DNA of 64,000 bases from Blautia sp. (GTDB taxonomy: Bacteria > Bacillota > Clostridia > Lachnospirales > Lachnospiraceae), in assembly GCA_017463155.1 (NCBI GenBank), contig JAFTPT010000044.1:1-64000 (forward strand). The letters are read 5' to 3'. A program made the translations under genes and the position numbers. Positions 51,983 to 60,530 of this stretch are shown piece by piece (positions within the stretch are counted from its first letter, which is position 1; the number at the start of each line of letters is the position of its first letter). A model generated the notes under the pieces. It was given only the letters and a program-made list of their open reading frames with translations. It was not told the origin of the DNA and made no database searches.

Positions 51983-53194
51983 TTACCACTCTACGTTGAA
52001 GACGTCTCCGTTTTCATCGATGTAGGTGCCGTCGCCCTGGTTATAGTAGGCCACGCCTGCGTCGTCATAGAAGACATCGCCGTCGGTGGACTGGATCTCG
52101 ACCGGACGTCCGGATCCCTGGGAGGACAGACCGTGCATCTGGCTGGAGCCTGCCGTGCCGAACTCCGGCATGTAGGTATAAAGCGTGGTTCCGTCCGCAC
52201 CGGCGTATGCTCCGCCGCCTGCGTCTTCGTATCTGACCCATCCGGAGGAATAGAGACTTCCGTCGCTGTACTCGGTCAGGGTATCGGCATTTCCGTTCAG
52301 CCAGTAAACGGTAAAGCTGTTCACCGGGGTGATGTTGCCGGAGGAGGTTGCGGGCTTGTTGGCCGTGAAGGCTTCGCCGCCCTCATTGGAGAGCATGTTG
52401 TCGTTCAGCCAGGTGAACTTGACGCCGTTTCCATCATACCAGTTGCCGTCGTTGGCCTTGTAGATGGTGACAGCCGTTCCGTCCATCGCGTAGACCGTTG
52501 CAGCCGTGCCGGTAAAGGTCTGGCCGTTTGCGCCCTTCTTCTCGGCCGGAGCCGTGTCGGACAGGTACGCGGAGGAGACATAGCCGGAGGTGCCGTTATA
52601 GCTGACCTGATACCATCCGAAATCCTTGCCGTCCTTCTGGATCACGCCGGTCACCTTGACGGCGGCGCCATAGGCGTAAGCACCGATGATCCGGTCGCTG
52701 GTGGAGCAGCCGGAGCGGACATTCAGTCCGTCGGTAGTCACATACATGGTCTTGTCAGCGGGAACGACAGAGAAATCGGCGACAGAGACCTGCTGCGCGT
52801 TGACCTTCATCTTGGTGTCATATTTCAGAACCTTGGCGGACATGATCGCGTTGGCGATATCCGGGATCCTGGCAGCGTCGACGACAGAACCGGTGATGAT
52901 AAAGACCTCGTTCTGGGTGGAGAAGGTCGCCTGGAAAACGTTGACATAATGATCATCTGCTACGGTCATGTCGGGAAGCTTTTCGCCGTTGGAAAGATGC
53001 TCGACGGTGATCAGGTTGGAGCCGTCACTGAGTGCGATCCATTTCTGGGGGTCTGCCATTTCCTTCCAGTTTTCGTTGGGAAGATCGATGGAGAATACGC
53101 CGTCGGCGGAGGTGAATGTTTCGGCTGCAGCCGGCAGGGCAAATGCGAGCACGGCCGCCGCTGCAACGACTGCAGCAAAGAGTTTTTTCTTCAT
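51983..53194 (-). CDS. Secreted SH3-domain protein
   Basis: A signal peptide (KKKLFAAVVAAAAVLAFALP, cut after AAA near 25) is followed by a domain of about 120 residues resembling a small PsbP-like fold. A bacterial SH3 domain follows, with LNVRSGCSTSDRIIGAYAYG near 156-175. The rest (about 230-403) is Gly/Tyr/Asp-rich with recurring YxxDGxxxxYxxG patterns that look like wall-binding repeats. SH3b domains usually bind peptidoglycan. ATG at 53194 was chosen over 53251 because GGAGGAAAA precedes it and the signal starts there. Confidence 0.75.
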   Translation of the reverse strand: MKKKLFAAVVAAAAVLAFALPAAAETFTSADGVFSIDLPNENWKEMADPQKWIALSDGSNLITVEHLSNGEKLPDMTVADDHYVNVFQATFSTQNEVFIITGSVVDAARIPDIANAIMSAKVLKYDTKMKVNAQQVSVADFSVVPADKTMYVTTDGLNVRSGCSTSDRIIGAYAYGAAVKVTGVIQKDGKDFGWYQVSYNGTSGYVSSAYLSDTAPAEKKGANGQTFTGTAATVYAMDGTAVTIYKANDGNWYDGNGVKFTWLNDNMLSNEGGEAFTANKPATSSGNITPVNSFTVYWLNGNADTLTEYSDGSLYSSGWVRYEDAGGGAYAGADGTTLYTYMPEFGTAGSSQMHGLSSQGSGRPVEIQSTDGDVFYDDAGVAYYNQGDGTYIDENGDVFNVEW

Positions 53195-53355
53195 TTTATT
53201 ATTTTCCTCCTTGTGAAAAACCGTATGGGACATGCTCATGTCCCGATTCAATTTACATAAAACAGTATACCCCAGGGTTGGAAAATTGTCTATTCTTTCG
53301 TAAAAAACATTTATTAATTTACTTATTTTTTACACACAAACGATAACTTTCATGC

Positions 53356-55584
53356 TTACAGAAAGGCTGACAGAAGGCAGATCAGCGGGGAATTCCAGTA
53401 GATCGTCACCTCGTTGGTGGAATAGCTCTGTTCATGGTCGACATAGCACATGGCGGCAGGCTGCCCGGAGAGCACGCCCTTGGCGTAGGGATCCTCCAGA
53501 TTGCTGTCGGGTCCGCCGACGAGCATGCCCGGCATGGCGGATCCGACGGCCTGGGACGGCCGGTGATGCGGGTGCTGCGGTGCATGCGAGCCGAAGCCGG
53601 TCACAAAGCAGTACCCGAGGGCGTTGTTTCCGAGCAGGTAGTCGAGCTGTTCTTTGGCTAGGGTGCGGTACGAGGAATCATCCGTCAGCGTTTCCGCCAT
53701 GAGAAGCTGGATGCCATTGTTGGCCACGCTCATGTTGGAGCCCCAGGGATAGGATTTTTCAAGGGCCATCCCGTAGGCGTCCTTTTCACTGTTTTTGACA
53801 AGCTCGTCGGCTGCCGCGACCAGCTGCTCCCGGCAGGCCTCTGCCACATCAGAAAGCGCCTCGGGAGAAGCCGCGGCCAGATCATACATGGCGTAGCTTC
53901 CCATCCGGTTCCAGCCGAGGCCGGAACGCAGGTAGCTTGAATAGCGCGCGGAGATCTCTTCGGAAAGCACCTCTTCGCCGGCCAGATACAGCTCGACGGC
54001 GGCCCAGAAGATCTCATCGTCCGTCCCCCGGTCCGGGTATTCGCCTGTGGAAATATCGCCCGGGTTGACGAACCCGGTGCTGTCGTCCAGGTCCTTTACA
54101 TACTTCCAGGCGGCACCGGCTGCATCCAGAGCCGCTGCTGCGAAGGCGGGGTCGATCTCCCGGTAGAGGACCGAGGCCTTGGCCATCACGGCCGCAAAGT
54201 CGCCGGTGGCTGCCGTGGAAATGGGGGCCAGCACCAGCTGCTCCGTTTCTGCCTCCGGCATCACCTCGCCCGGGAAGGCGTATCCGGTTACCTTGTGGTA
54301 CACGCCGCCTGTCTCGGGATCCTGCATCTTGAGCAGCCAGTCCAGCTCATAGCAGATCTCATCCAGCACATCCGGCACGCCGTTTCCGCTTTCGGGGATC
54401 CCCAGATCGTCGAAGGAAAGGTCATATTCCTCATAGGCCAGCATCAGGTCGGCCACCGCTTTGGCACCGGATACGACATACCTTCCGTAGTCTCCGGCAT
54501 CATGCCAGCCGCCGGAGACGTCCTTTGTCCGGTCGGTGCCGTAGATCAGGGCTTCGCCTGTATGGCAGGCCGGATGAGTGAAGGCACCGGCCGTCTCGCC
54601 CCCGACCTCGCAGCCGCAGCGCTGCAGGTACAGCATGGTGAGAATGCTCCTGTAGAGGCTGTCGTAGACGTCGTCCCCGATCACGAAGGGGTACGAATCG
54701 GCGGATACATCGCCGCTTTCCACATGGATATGATAGGTGCCCGGGACATCAAGATCCGTGAAATCCGCCTTTTTGACCCGGGTGTCGCTCGCCCGGTCGT
54801 AGAAGGGCTTTTCGAAGCGGCCCTCATAGACGGACTCGCCCGTCGATTCGTCGATCACGGCAAAGGAGCCCTCCTCGCTGTCTTCCTTCAGGACAAGATA
54901 TTTGGGATCGGAGGGCCGGTAGCCGATCTGGCTCAGGTTTACCAGCGGGTATTCGGGAAGGCTCTCCAGCACCTGGGCGCCGGAGGCATCCTTGATGGTC
55001 AGGGAGACATTGTCGATGAAGACGCTGTGGGGGCCCGGATCGCTGTCCATATCTGCCATCTTTCCCATATTGAAGACGATCCGCGGTGCGGGGTCCGATT
55101 CCTCGTTCATCACAAAATCCACGGAAACGGTCTGCATCTCGGGCGTGACCTGCACCGGGCCGCTCTGGTAGGCGTGATAGTCGCCGCCATTCAGCTGCAG
55201 GCGGTATTCGACCTGCCTCTCGATATCGGAGCGGATGTCAAATCGGTAGGTGTACTCGCATCCCTGAAGCAGCTGGAAGCCGTCCCAGTAGACCTGGTTG
55301 GCGTAATCCAGATTTCCGCAGCTTTTGATGTCCACGGCCAGGCTGCCGTCCCGGTTCGCGATCTCGCAGACGCCGCCGTTGTTGTAGATGGTAAAGCCGT
55401 CCGTGCCGCCGTCGTCGAAATCGATACCGACGATCTCGGCGCCGTTTACAGGGGCGGCGGAGGATTCCTGTGCACAGGCACTGGTTCCGGCGCCAAGGGC
55501 CAGAATCGCTGCGGACATGAGGGCCGTGAAGCGGCGCAGGGTTTTACGGATGTTTGCAAGAAGCATGGTATTTCTTCCTTTCAT
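53356..55584 (-). CDS. Glycoside hydrolase family 9 (cellulase-type), exported
   Basis: The 742-residue protein has a signal peptide with a possible weak lipobox (TSAC). An N-terminal carbohydrate-binding domain (about 45-185) and an Ig-like CelD-N domain (about 195-290) precede the GH9 catalytic domain. The catalytic Asp pair is in GGWHDAGDYGRYV near 363-375; the conserved His lies in GFGSHAPQHPHHRPSQ near 660. GH9 enzymes cut beta-1,4-glucans. The start at 55584 has AAGGAGG before it. There is no dockerin, so it acts as a free or lipid-anchored enzyme. Confidence 0.9.
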   Translation of the reverse strand: MKGRNTMLLANIRKTLRRFTALMSAAILALGAGTSACAQESSAAPVNGAEIVGIDFDDGGTDGFTIYNNGGVCEIANRDGSLAVDIKSCGNLDYANQVYWDGFQLLQGCEYTYRFDIRSDIERQVEYRLQLNGGDYHAYQSGPVQVTPEMQTVSVDFVMNEESDPAPRIVFNMGKMADMDSDPGPHSVFIDNVSLTIKDASGAQVLESLPEYPLVNLSQIGYRPSDPKYLVLKEDSEEGSFAVIDESTGESVYEGRFEKPFYDRASDTRVKKADFTDLDVPGTYHIHVESGDVSADSYPFVIGDDVYDSLYRSILTMLYLQRCGCEVGGETAGAFTHPACHTGEALIYGTDRTKDVSGGWHDAGDYGRYVVSGAKAVADLMLAYEEYDLSFDDLGIPESGNGVPDVLDEICYELDWLLKMQDPETGGVYHKVTGYAFPGEVMPEAETEQLVLAPISTAATGDFAAVMAKASVLYREIDPAFAAAALDAAGAAWKYVKDLDDSTGFVNPGDISTGEYPDRGTDDEIFWAAVELYLAGEEVLSEEISARYSSYLRSGLGWNRMGSYAMYDLAAASPEALSDVAEACREQLVAAADELVKNSEKDAYGMALEKSYPWGSNMSVANNGIQLLMAETLTDDSSYRTLAKEQLDYLLGNNALGYCFVTGFGSHAPQHPHHRPSQAVGSAMPGMLVGGPDSNLEDPYAKGVLSGQPAAMCYVDHEQSYSTNEVTIYWNSPLICLLSAFL

Positions 55585-55664
55585 GGGAACCTCCTTCCCT
55601 GAAACCAGGCGGGCAATGCCGCCTGTGATAAAATTGTTTTCCGGCCGCGCGGCGGCACGGACGG

Positions 55665-57053
55665 TCACGGCCGGGAGAGTTCTTCAGACCGGCCTTCTCC
55701 GGTGCGGTTTGCCCACCGGATGCGGTAATAGGCGACTTCGATGATAAAACAGGTGACCCAACCGACCGGATAGCCGATGCCGACGAGTCTGGGGGTGTTG
55801 GCGATAAAGCGTGTAACCACGAACAGGTAGACCTGCCGGACGAGCACGAAGCTGAAGATCATGCAGAGCATCGGGGCCCGGGAATCGCCACGGCCCCGGA
55901 GTGACCCGGCCAGCACATGGTTGACGCAGTTCGCCAGCAGGAAGAAGACGTTGGTCCGCAGGAACAAGGTTCCGTACTCGATGACCGAGGCGTCCTTCGA
56001 GAACAGGCGGATGGCCGGCGGGGCAAAGATGAACAGCACCAGGCCGATCAGGAACGTGATGGCGACGGAGAGAAGGATCGAGGTCCGGGTCCCCTGGTTC
56101 GCCCGCTCCTCCTTTTTGGCACCGATATTCTGGCTCACGAAGGTCGTGGCCGCCATGGCCATGCTCTGCATCGGCAGCATGATAAAGGAGTCCAGCTTGT
56201 TGTAACAGGCCCAGCCGGCCATGACGCTGGAGCCGAAGAAATTCACATAGGACTGGACGAACACATTCGAGAAGGCCGTGATGACGGACTGGATCGCGGC
56301 AGGGAGTCCTACGGATACGATGAACCGGAGGATATCCATCCTGATCCGCAGATCCTTCCACACGAGCCGGTAGGATTCTTTGGAGCGGGTGAGGAGCACC
56401 AGGGTCAGCACCGCCGAGATGAACTGCGAGATGATCGTGGCCGCGGCCACGCCGTCTATGCCCCTGTGAAAGCCCAGTACGAACAGAAGATCCAGGATGA
56501 TGTTCAGGACACTGGTCAGGATCAGGAAAAACAGCGGCAGGGTCGTGTTTCCGACGGCACGCAGGATCCCGCTTCCCATGTTGTAGATGAGAAGACCCGC
56601 AAAGCCCCAGAAATAGATCGTCAGGTACAGGGCGGCATCCTGCATGACATCATCCGGCGTCGACATGAAGCGGAGCATCGGTTTGACGCCGGCCACGCCG
56701 AGCAGGGTGAAGAGTACGCACAGGACAAAGGTGATGGCCATGGTGGTTTCCACGGCGTCGTGCAGCTTCTCTTTATCACGGGCCCCGAAATAATGGCTGA
56801 TGACCACGCCGGCGCCGACGGAAAATCCGTTAAAGAAGAAGACCAGCATGTTGACGATCTGGGTCGTGGACCCGACGGCCGCGAGGGCCTGCTTGCTGAC
56901 AAAATTGCCGACGACGATCGAGTCGACGGTGTTGTAGAGCATCTGGAAAATGTTGCCGAACATGAGCGGCAGGGAGAAAAGGATGATCTGTTTTACGATG
57001 GAACCGCTGGTCATGGACCGGGTGCCGGATGCGTGATGATGTAGGATGGACAT
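55665..57053 (-). CDS. MATE-family multidrug exporter
   Basis: The 462-residue protein has twelve hydrophobic segments. It has SLPLMFGNIFQMLYNTVDSI near 26-45, with the conserved D, and GFSVGAGVVISHYFGA near 76-91. The MATE group exports drugs or metabolites with Na+ or H+. The start at 57053 (minus) has GGGAG 10 nt upstream; an in-frame ATG at 57095 lacks a site. The gene is 80 bp downstream of the GH9 start and may have its own promoter. Confidence 0.9.
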   Translation of the reverse strand: MSILHHHASGTRSMTSGSIVKQIILFSLPLMFGNIFQMLYNTVDSIVVGNFVSKQALAAVGSTTQIVNMLVFFFNGFSVGAGVVISHYFGARDKEKLHDAVETTMAITFVLCVLFTLLGVAGVKPMLRFMSTPDDVMQDAALYLTIYFWGFAGLLIYNMGSGILRAVGNTTLPLFFLILTSVLNIILDLLFVLGFHRGIDGVAAATIISQFISAVLTLVLLTRSKESYRLVWKDLRIRMDILRFIVSVGLPAAIQSVITAFSNVFVQSYVNFFGSSVMAGWACYNKLDSFIMLPMQSMAMAATTFVSQNIGAKKEERANQGTRTSILLSVAITFLIGLVLFIFAPPAIRLFSKDASVIEYGTLFLRTNVFFLLANCVNHVLAGSLRGRGDSRAPMLCMIFSFVLVRQVYLFVVTRFIANTPRLVGIGYPVGWVTCFIIEVAYYRIRWANRTGEGRSEELSRP

Positions 57054-57125
57054 GGTTAACTGCTCCCTGGTGAATTGGTTTTTTCTTTTTATCATACATG
57101 ATTCAGCCGCTTCCGTAAAGACCGG

Positions 57126-57173
57126 CCATGGGCGGAAATCCGGCGATGTGCCATGCGCAGAAATCCGGCGATG
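57126..57173. repeat. Two 23-bp near-identical units upstream of the toxin-antitoxin promoter
   Basis: CCATG.GC.GAAATCCGGCGATG occurs at 57126-57148 and 57151-57173, a period of 25 bp, ending 4 bp before the -35 element. Only two bases differ. Confidence 0.6.
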
Positions 57174-57177
57174 GCGG

Positions 57178-57218
57178 TTGTGCTGATAGACATTTTATGA
57201 TATAATTCGTCTATAGAC
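57178..57218 (+). promoter_or_regulatory. Promoter and palindromic operator of the toxin-antitoxin operon
   Basis: TTGTGC (57178-57183) and TATAAT (57201-57206) are 17 bp apart. The perfect palindrome GTCTATAGAC (57209-57218) covers the likely start point and is a good candidate operator for the antitoxin. Confidence 0.65.
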
Positions 57219-57245
57219 CGATCAATATGAAAGGGGATGAATCTA

Positions 57246-57518
57246 ATGCTGACGCAGGAAACGATCAGGCCATCAGCCGATCTCAGGAATCATTATAATG
57301 AGATTTCACGAAGGTGCAGAGAAGAAAACGAAGCTGTGATCATTACGGTGAACGGCAGGGGTGACACCGTATCCCTGGCCTACGAGGAATACCGGCGGAT
57401 GAAAGCCAGGATCGAGCTTCTGGAAATGTTGGCCGAGGCAGAGGAGGATGCAAGGCAGGGCAGAGTTGCGCCTCTTACAGACACCTTTGATGATCTGAGA
57501 AATCTGCTGAAGGAGTGA
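57246..57518 (+). CDS. Phd/YefM-family antitoxin
   Basis: The 90-residue protein has the Phd/YefM N-terminal DNA-binding fold: PSADLRNHYNEISRRCREEN near 9-28, then AVIITVNGRGDTVSLAYEEY near 30-49. The C-terminal part would wrap the toxin. ATG 57246 is preferred over 57237 because AAGGGGATG then lies about 8 nt upstream. The toxin gene follows after 6 bp. It would repress its own promoter at the GTCTATAGAC palindrome. Confidence 0.85.
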   Translation: MLTQETIRPSADLRNHYNEISRRCREENEAVIITVNGRGDTVSLAYEEYRRMKARIELLEMLAEAEEDARQGRVAPLTDTFDDLRNLLKE

Positions 57519-57524
57519 AATGCT

Positions 57525-57842
57525 ATGGCCTACAGGGTTATGCGTACTGCAAAAGCGGATGAGCTGATCCACAGGATCATTCTTTTTGTTGCGGAACGTT
57601 TTGGAAGAGATACTGCACTCGAAAAAATGCAGGAGCTGGAGAAGGCACTCTTTTCTCTTGGAGACAACCCTTATATCGGAGTTCAGCCGCAGTATCATTT
57701 TTTGCGCCGTCAGGGCTATCGGGTGCTTATTCTTGAAAAGGATCTGGTTTTTTATAAAGTGGATGAGCATGAAAAGACCGTGACCATCTATGCGGTGACG
57801 GATCAGAGGCAGGATTATCTAGGTATCCTCCGCGGCCTCTGA
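57525..57842 (+). CDS. ParE/RelE-family toxin
   Basis: The 105-residue protein has the RelE/ParE fold pattern: a helical first third, then GYRVLILEKDLVFYKVDEHE (about 67-86) and VTIYAVTDQRQDYLGIL. ParE toxins poison gyrase; RelE toxins cut mRNA on ribosomes. The sequence alone leans to ParE because of the YRVLI...VFYKVDE pattern. It is paired with the antitoxin upstream. Confidence 0.83.
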   Translation: MAYRVMRTAKADELIHRIILFVAERFGRDTALEKMQELEKALFSLGDNPYIGVQPQYHFLRRQGYRVLILEKDLVFYKVDEHEKTVTIYAVTDQRQDYLGILRGL

Positions 57843-57858
57843 CAGAGAGGAGAGCAGC

Positions 57859-58941
57859 ATGGCAGAAAACAAAAAAGGCGTGCGCCTTACACATATAACC
57901 AAGACATTCCAGGTTCCGGGCTCAAAGAACAGGGTGGAGGCCGTGAAGGACGTGTCCCTCACCATCGAGCCGGGCAGCTTTGTGACGCTGCTGGGACCCT
58001 CGGGCTGCGGCAAGACGACGACGCTCCGCATGATCGCGGGTTTTGAAGCGCCGGATGCAGGGGACATCTACCTTGGGGACGAGCGGATCAACGACCTTCC
58101 GCCCAACAAGCGGGATACGGCGATGGTCTTTCAGAGCTACGCCCTTCTTCCCCATTACAGCGTGTTCGACAACGTGGCCTACGGCCTGAAGATCCGACGG
58201 CTTTCAAAGGAGGAGATCCGCCGCCGGGTGACCGATATCCTGCGGCTCGTGGAGCTTTCGGGCATGGAGGACCGGATGCCGGCCCAGCTGTCCGGCGGAC
58301 AGCAGCAGAGGGTGGCCCTCGCGCGCTCCCTGGTGCTGGAGCCGGGCGTGCTCCTTTTTGATGAGCCGCTGTCCAACCTGGACGCCAAGCTCCGGGTCAC
58401 CATGCGGACCGAGATCCGCCGGATCCAGAAAAAGGTCGGTATCACCGCGATCTATGTGACCCACGACCAGGCGGAGGCCATGAGCCTGTCCGACCGGATC
58501 GTCATCATGAACGGCGGACGGATCGAACAGAATGGAACGCCAAAGGAGATCTATTACCATCCGGCCTCCCGGTTCGTCGCGGATTTCATCGGCGAAGCCA
58601 ATTTCCTGGAGGGAAAGGTCCTGAAGACTCTCGATGAGGGGAAAAGGGCCCTGTTCTGCGTGGAAGGGCAGGAGATAGAGGTCAACAATTATGCCGGTGC
58701 CGGGGAGGGCGATCCGGCCGCGCTCGTGCTCCGTCCCGAGAGCGTGGCGCTTTCGGAGGAAGGACAGCTCTCCTGCGTCGTCACGGTCTCGACCTTTATG
58801 GGCGCCTACCAGTACTACCAGGTGAAGGTCGGGGACCTGACGGTCCAGCTGATGGATTACGGCCCCGCCGGCAAGCGCATCTACGAGGAAGGAGAGGAAG
58901 CCTGTCTCCGGTTTGATACGGAGGGGGTCTATATTCTGTAA
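57859..58941 (+). CDS. ABC transporter ATP-binding protein (PotA/CUT-type, orphan)
   Basis: The 360-residue ATPase has Walker A GPSGCGKTT near 43-51, the signature LSGGQQQR near 141-148, Walker B VLLFDEP near 160, and HDQ at about 197. A C-terminal TOBE-like domain (about 280-360) with VLRPESVAL is typical of polyamine, iron and sugar importers. No permease or binding protein lies beside it. It could serve the sugar importer at 42770-45792, which lacks its own ATPase, but the C-terminal pattern also fits a polyamine system. Confidence 0.85.
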   Translation: MAENKKGVRLTHITKTFQVPGSKNRVEAVKDVSLTIEPGSFVTLLGPSGCGKTTTLRMIAGFEAPDAGDIYLGDERINDLPPNKRDTAMVFQSYALLPHYSVFDNVAYGLKIRRLSKEEIRRRVTDILRLVELSGMEDRMPAQLSGGQQQRVALARSLVLEPGVLLFDEPLSNLDAKLRVTMRTEIRRIQKKVGITAIYVTHDQAEAMSLSDRIVIMNGGRIEQNGTPKEIYYHPASRFVADFIGEANFLEGKVLKTLDEGKRALFCVEGQEIEVNNYAGAGEGDPAALVLRPESVALSEEGQLSCVVTVSTFMGAYQYYQVKVGDLTVQLMDYGPAGKRIYEEGEEACLRFDTEGVYIL

Positions 58942-58952
58942 TAATGCATTTG

Positions 58953-58990
58953 AAAGCGTTGCCTGAGACTATTTCGGGCAGCGCTTTTTT
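58953..58990 (+). terminator. Intrinsic terminator of the ABC ATPase gene
   Basis: AAGCGTTGCC pairs with GGGCAGCGCTT, including G-U pairs, and the 3' arm runs into six T. Confidence 0.85.
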
Positions 58991-59018
58991 GTGTGCGGAC
59001 ACGATCTGCATTTTGTAC

Positions 59019-59047
59019 ATGACAGAAAAACACGAATATGATATAAT
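59019..59047 (+). promoter_or_regulatory. Promoter of the DUF4143-type ATPase gene
   Basis: ATGACA (59019-59024) and TATAAT (59042-59047) are 17 bp apart. The iterons begin 2 bp after the -10 element. Confidence 0.65.
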
Positions 59048-59048
59048 A

Positions 59049-59125
59049 CAAAATGTTGATAGAACATACATTTTTACCATGCAAAATGTTGATATAAGGC
59101 ATTTTTGACATTGCAAAATGTTGAT
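59049..59125 (+). repeat. Three iterons before the DUF4143-type ATPase
   Basis: CAAAATGTTGAT occurs exactly at 59049-59060, 59082-59093 and 59114-59125, with starts 33 and 32 bp apart. The two spacers each contain CATTTTT, so the unit is about 32 bp. They cover the transcript start and the leader up to the ribosome binding site, and could bind a repressor or act in the RNA. Confidence 0.7.
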
Positions 59126-59137
59126 GGGGGTGTTCTT

Positions 59138-60445
59138 GTGTTAAAAAGAAAAATGACGGCACACCTGAAGGCGTGGGCCGCGGGCAGGGATAAAAAATGC
59201 CTGGTGGTCCGGGGAGCCAGGCAGACAGGAAAGACATTCATCGTAGAGCGCTTTGCAGAGGAAGCGTATGAAGAACTCGTGGAGATAAACTTCAAGCAGC
59301 TCCCTTCTGCGGTGGAGATCTTTTCCGGAGATCTTACGGTTGACCGGATGGTCATGGCCTTGCGCTTCCGGTTTCCGGATAAAATGATCATACCCGGGAA
59401 AACATTGATCTTTCTGGATGAGATACAGGAATGCCAGGAGGCGGTCACATCGCTGAAGTTCTGGGCCCTCGATAACCGGTATGATGTCATTGCTTCGGGA
59501 TCACTTCTTGGAATCGATTATAAGCGGGCCTCCTCGTACCCGGTCGGATATGTGGATTATCTGACGATGCACGGCCTGGATTTTGAGGAGTATCTTTGGG
59601 GAATCGGCATAACGGAAGACATGATCGGGGCGCTTCGCGGGTTCCTTGACACAAAGAGTGTGATTCCGGAATCGGTCAACAGCCGGATGATGCAGTACTA
59701 CAGACAGTATATTGCAACCGGCGGCATGCCGGAGATCGTGCAGAAATACGTGGATACCGGAGATTTCAGAGTCGTGGATACGCTCCAGCGAAATCTTCTG
59801 ACGGGATACCAGTATGACATCGCGCATTATGCAACGGCCGAAGAGAAGGTCAAGGCCGAAAAATGCTACCTCTCTCTGGCCAGGCAGCTGCTCGACAAGG
59901 AGAACCACAAATTTCAGTATAAGGAGATCGAGCACGGAGCCAGGGCACAGAAATACTATTCCAGCGTCGAATGGCTGCTTCGCGCCGATCTGGTCCACCT
60001 GTGCCGGCGCGTGACGGATGTCCGGTACGACCTGGATGATTATGCCAGGGAGGATTTTTTCAGGGCCTATACGACGGATCTGTCGCTCTTGATCGCGATG
60101 AAGGACTATTCCCTCAAGCAGCACATCGTAGAGAATACGCTTTCCGGCAATACAAAGGGCGGGCTGTATGAATGTGCGGTCGCGGATGCCCTCTACAAAA
60201 AAGGGTATCCCCTTTATTTCTATAAAAATGAGACGACAAGAAGAGAACTGGATTTTCTGATCCAGATAGATGGCCAGGTGGTGCCGATCGAGGTGAAGAG
60301 CGGAAACACCCGTGCTGCATCGCTGCAGATGGAGCTCCGGAATCACAAAGATATTTCCTATGGATATAAGTTTGTGGATGGCAATATCGGAATCAGCGAG
60401 GAAGGGATCATTACCCTGCCTTTATATATGGCTGCGTTTATCTGA
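59138..60445 (+). CDS. AAA ATPase with DUF4143-type C-terminus
   Basis: The 435-residue protein has Walker A GARQTGKTF near 26-34 and Walker B LIFLDEIQE near 89-97. The C-terminal part has the DUF4143 pattern with a nuclease-like end: ELDFLIQIDGQVVPIEVKSG near 378-397, where the D...E.K residues could form a PD-(D/E)XK site. The start GTG 59138 has GGGGGTG upstream; an ATG at 59153 is also possible. Function of this family is unknown; a role in defence or mobile elements has been guessed. It is a single gene with its own promoter and iterons. Confidence 0.8.
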   Translation: MLKRKMTAHLKAWAAGRDKKCLVVRGARQTGKTFIVERFAEEAYEELVEINFKQLPSAVEIFSGDLTVDRMVMALRFRFPDKMIIPGKTLIFLDEIQECQEAVTSLKFWALDNRYDVIASGSLLGIDYKRASSYPVGYVDYLTMHGLDFEEYLWGIGITEDMIGALRGFLDTKSVIPESVNSRMMQYYRQYIATGGMPEIVQKYVDTGDFRVVDTLQRNLLTGYQYDIAHYATAEEKVKAEKCYLSLARQLLDKENHKFQYKEIEHGARAQKYYSSVEWLLRADLVHLCRRVTDVRYDLDDYAREDFFRAYTTDLSLLIAMKDYSLKQHIVENTLSGNTKGGLYECAVADALYKKGYPLYFYKNETTRRELDFLIQIDGQVVPIEVKSGNTRAASLQMELRNHKDISYGYKFVDGNIGISEEGIITLPLYMAAFI

Positions 60446-60454
60446 TGAAAAATA

Positions 60455-60481
60455 TTAGCACTCACCTATTGACAGTGCTAA
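60455..60481. promoter_or_regulatory. CIRCE element (HrcA operator) of clpB
   Basis: TTAGCACTC (60455-60463), nine bases, then CAGTGCTAA (60473-60481): the CIRCE consensus with one mismatch. It overlaps the -35 element, as expected for HrcA repression. Confidence 0.92.
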
Positions 60482-60497
60482 CAAACTATGTTATAGT
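60469..60497 (+). promoter_or_regulatory. Sigma-A promoter of clpB
   Basis: TTGACA (60469-60474) and TATAGT (60492-60497) are 17 bp apart. Confidence 0.88.
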
Positions 60498-60530
60498 TGG
60501 CGTAGCACAGATACAAAGGAGGAGTGAGCT

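Noticed and set aside
59049-59125. Possible CRISPR-like repeat array
   Set aside because: Only three 12-bp repeats, with spacers of about 20 bp that resemble each other, and no cas genes nearby. Iterons fit better.
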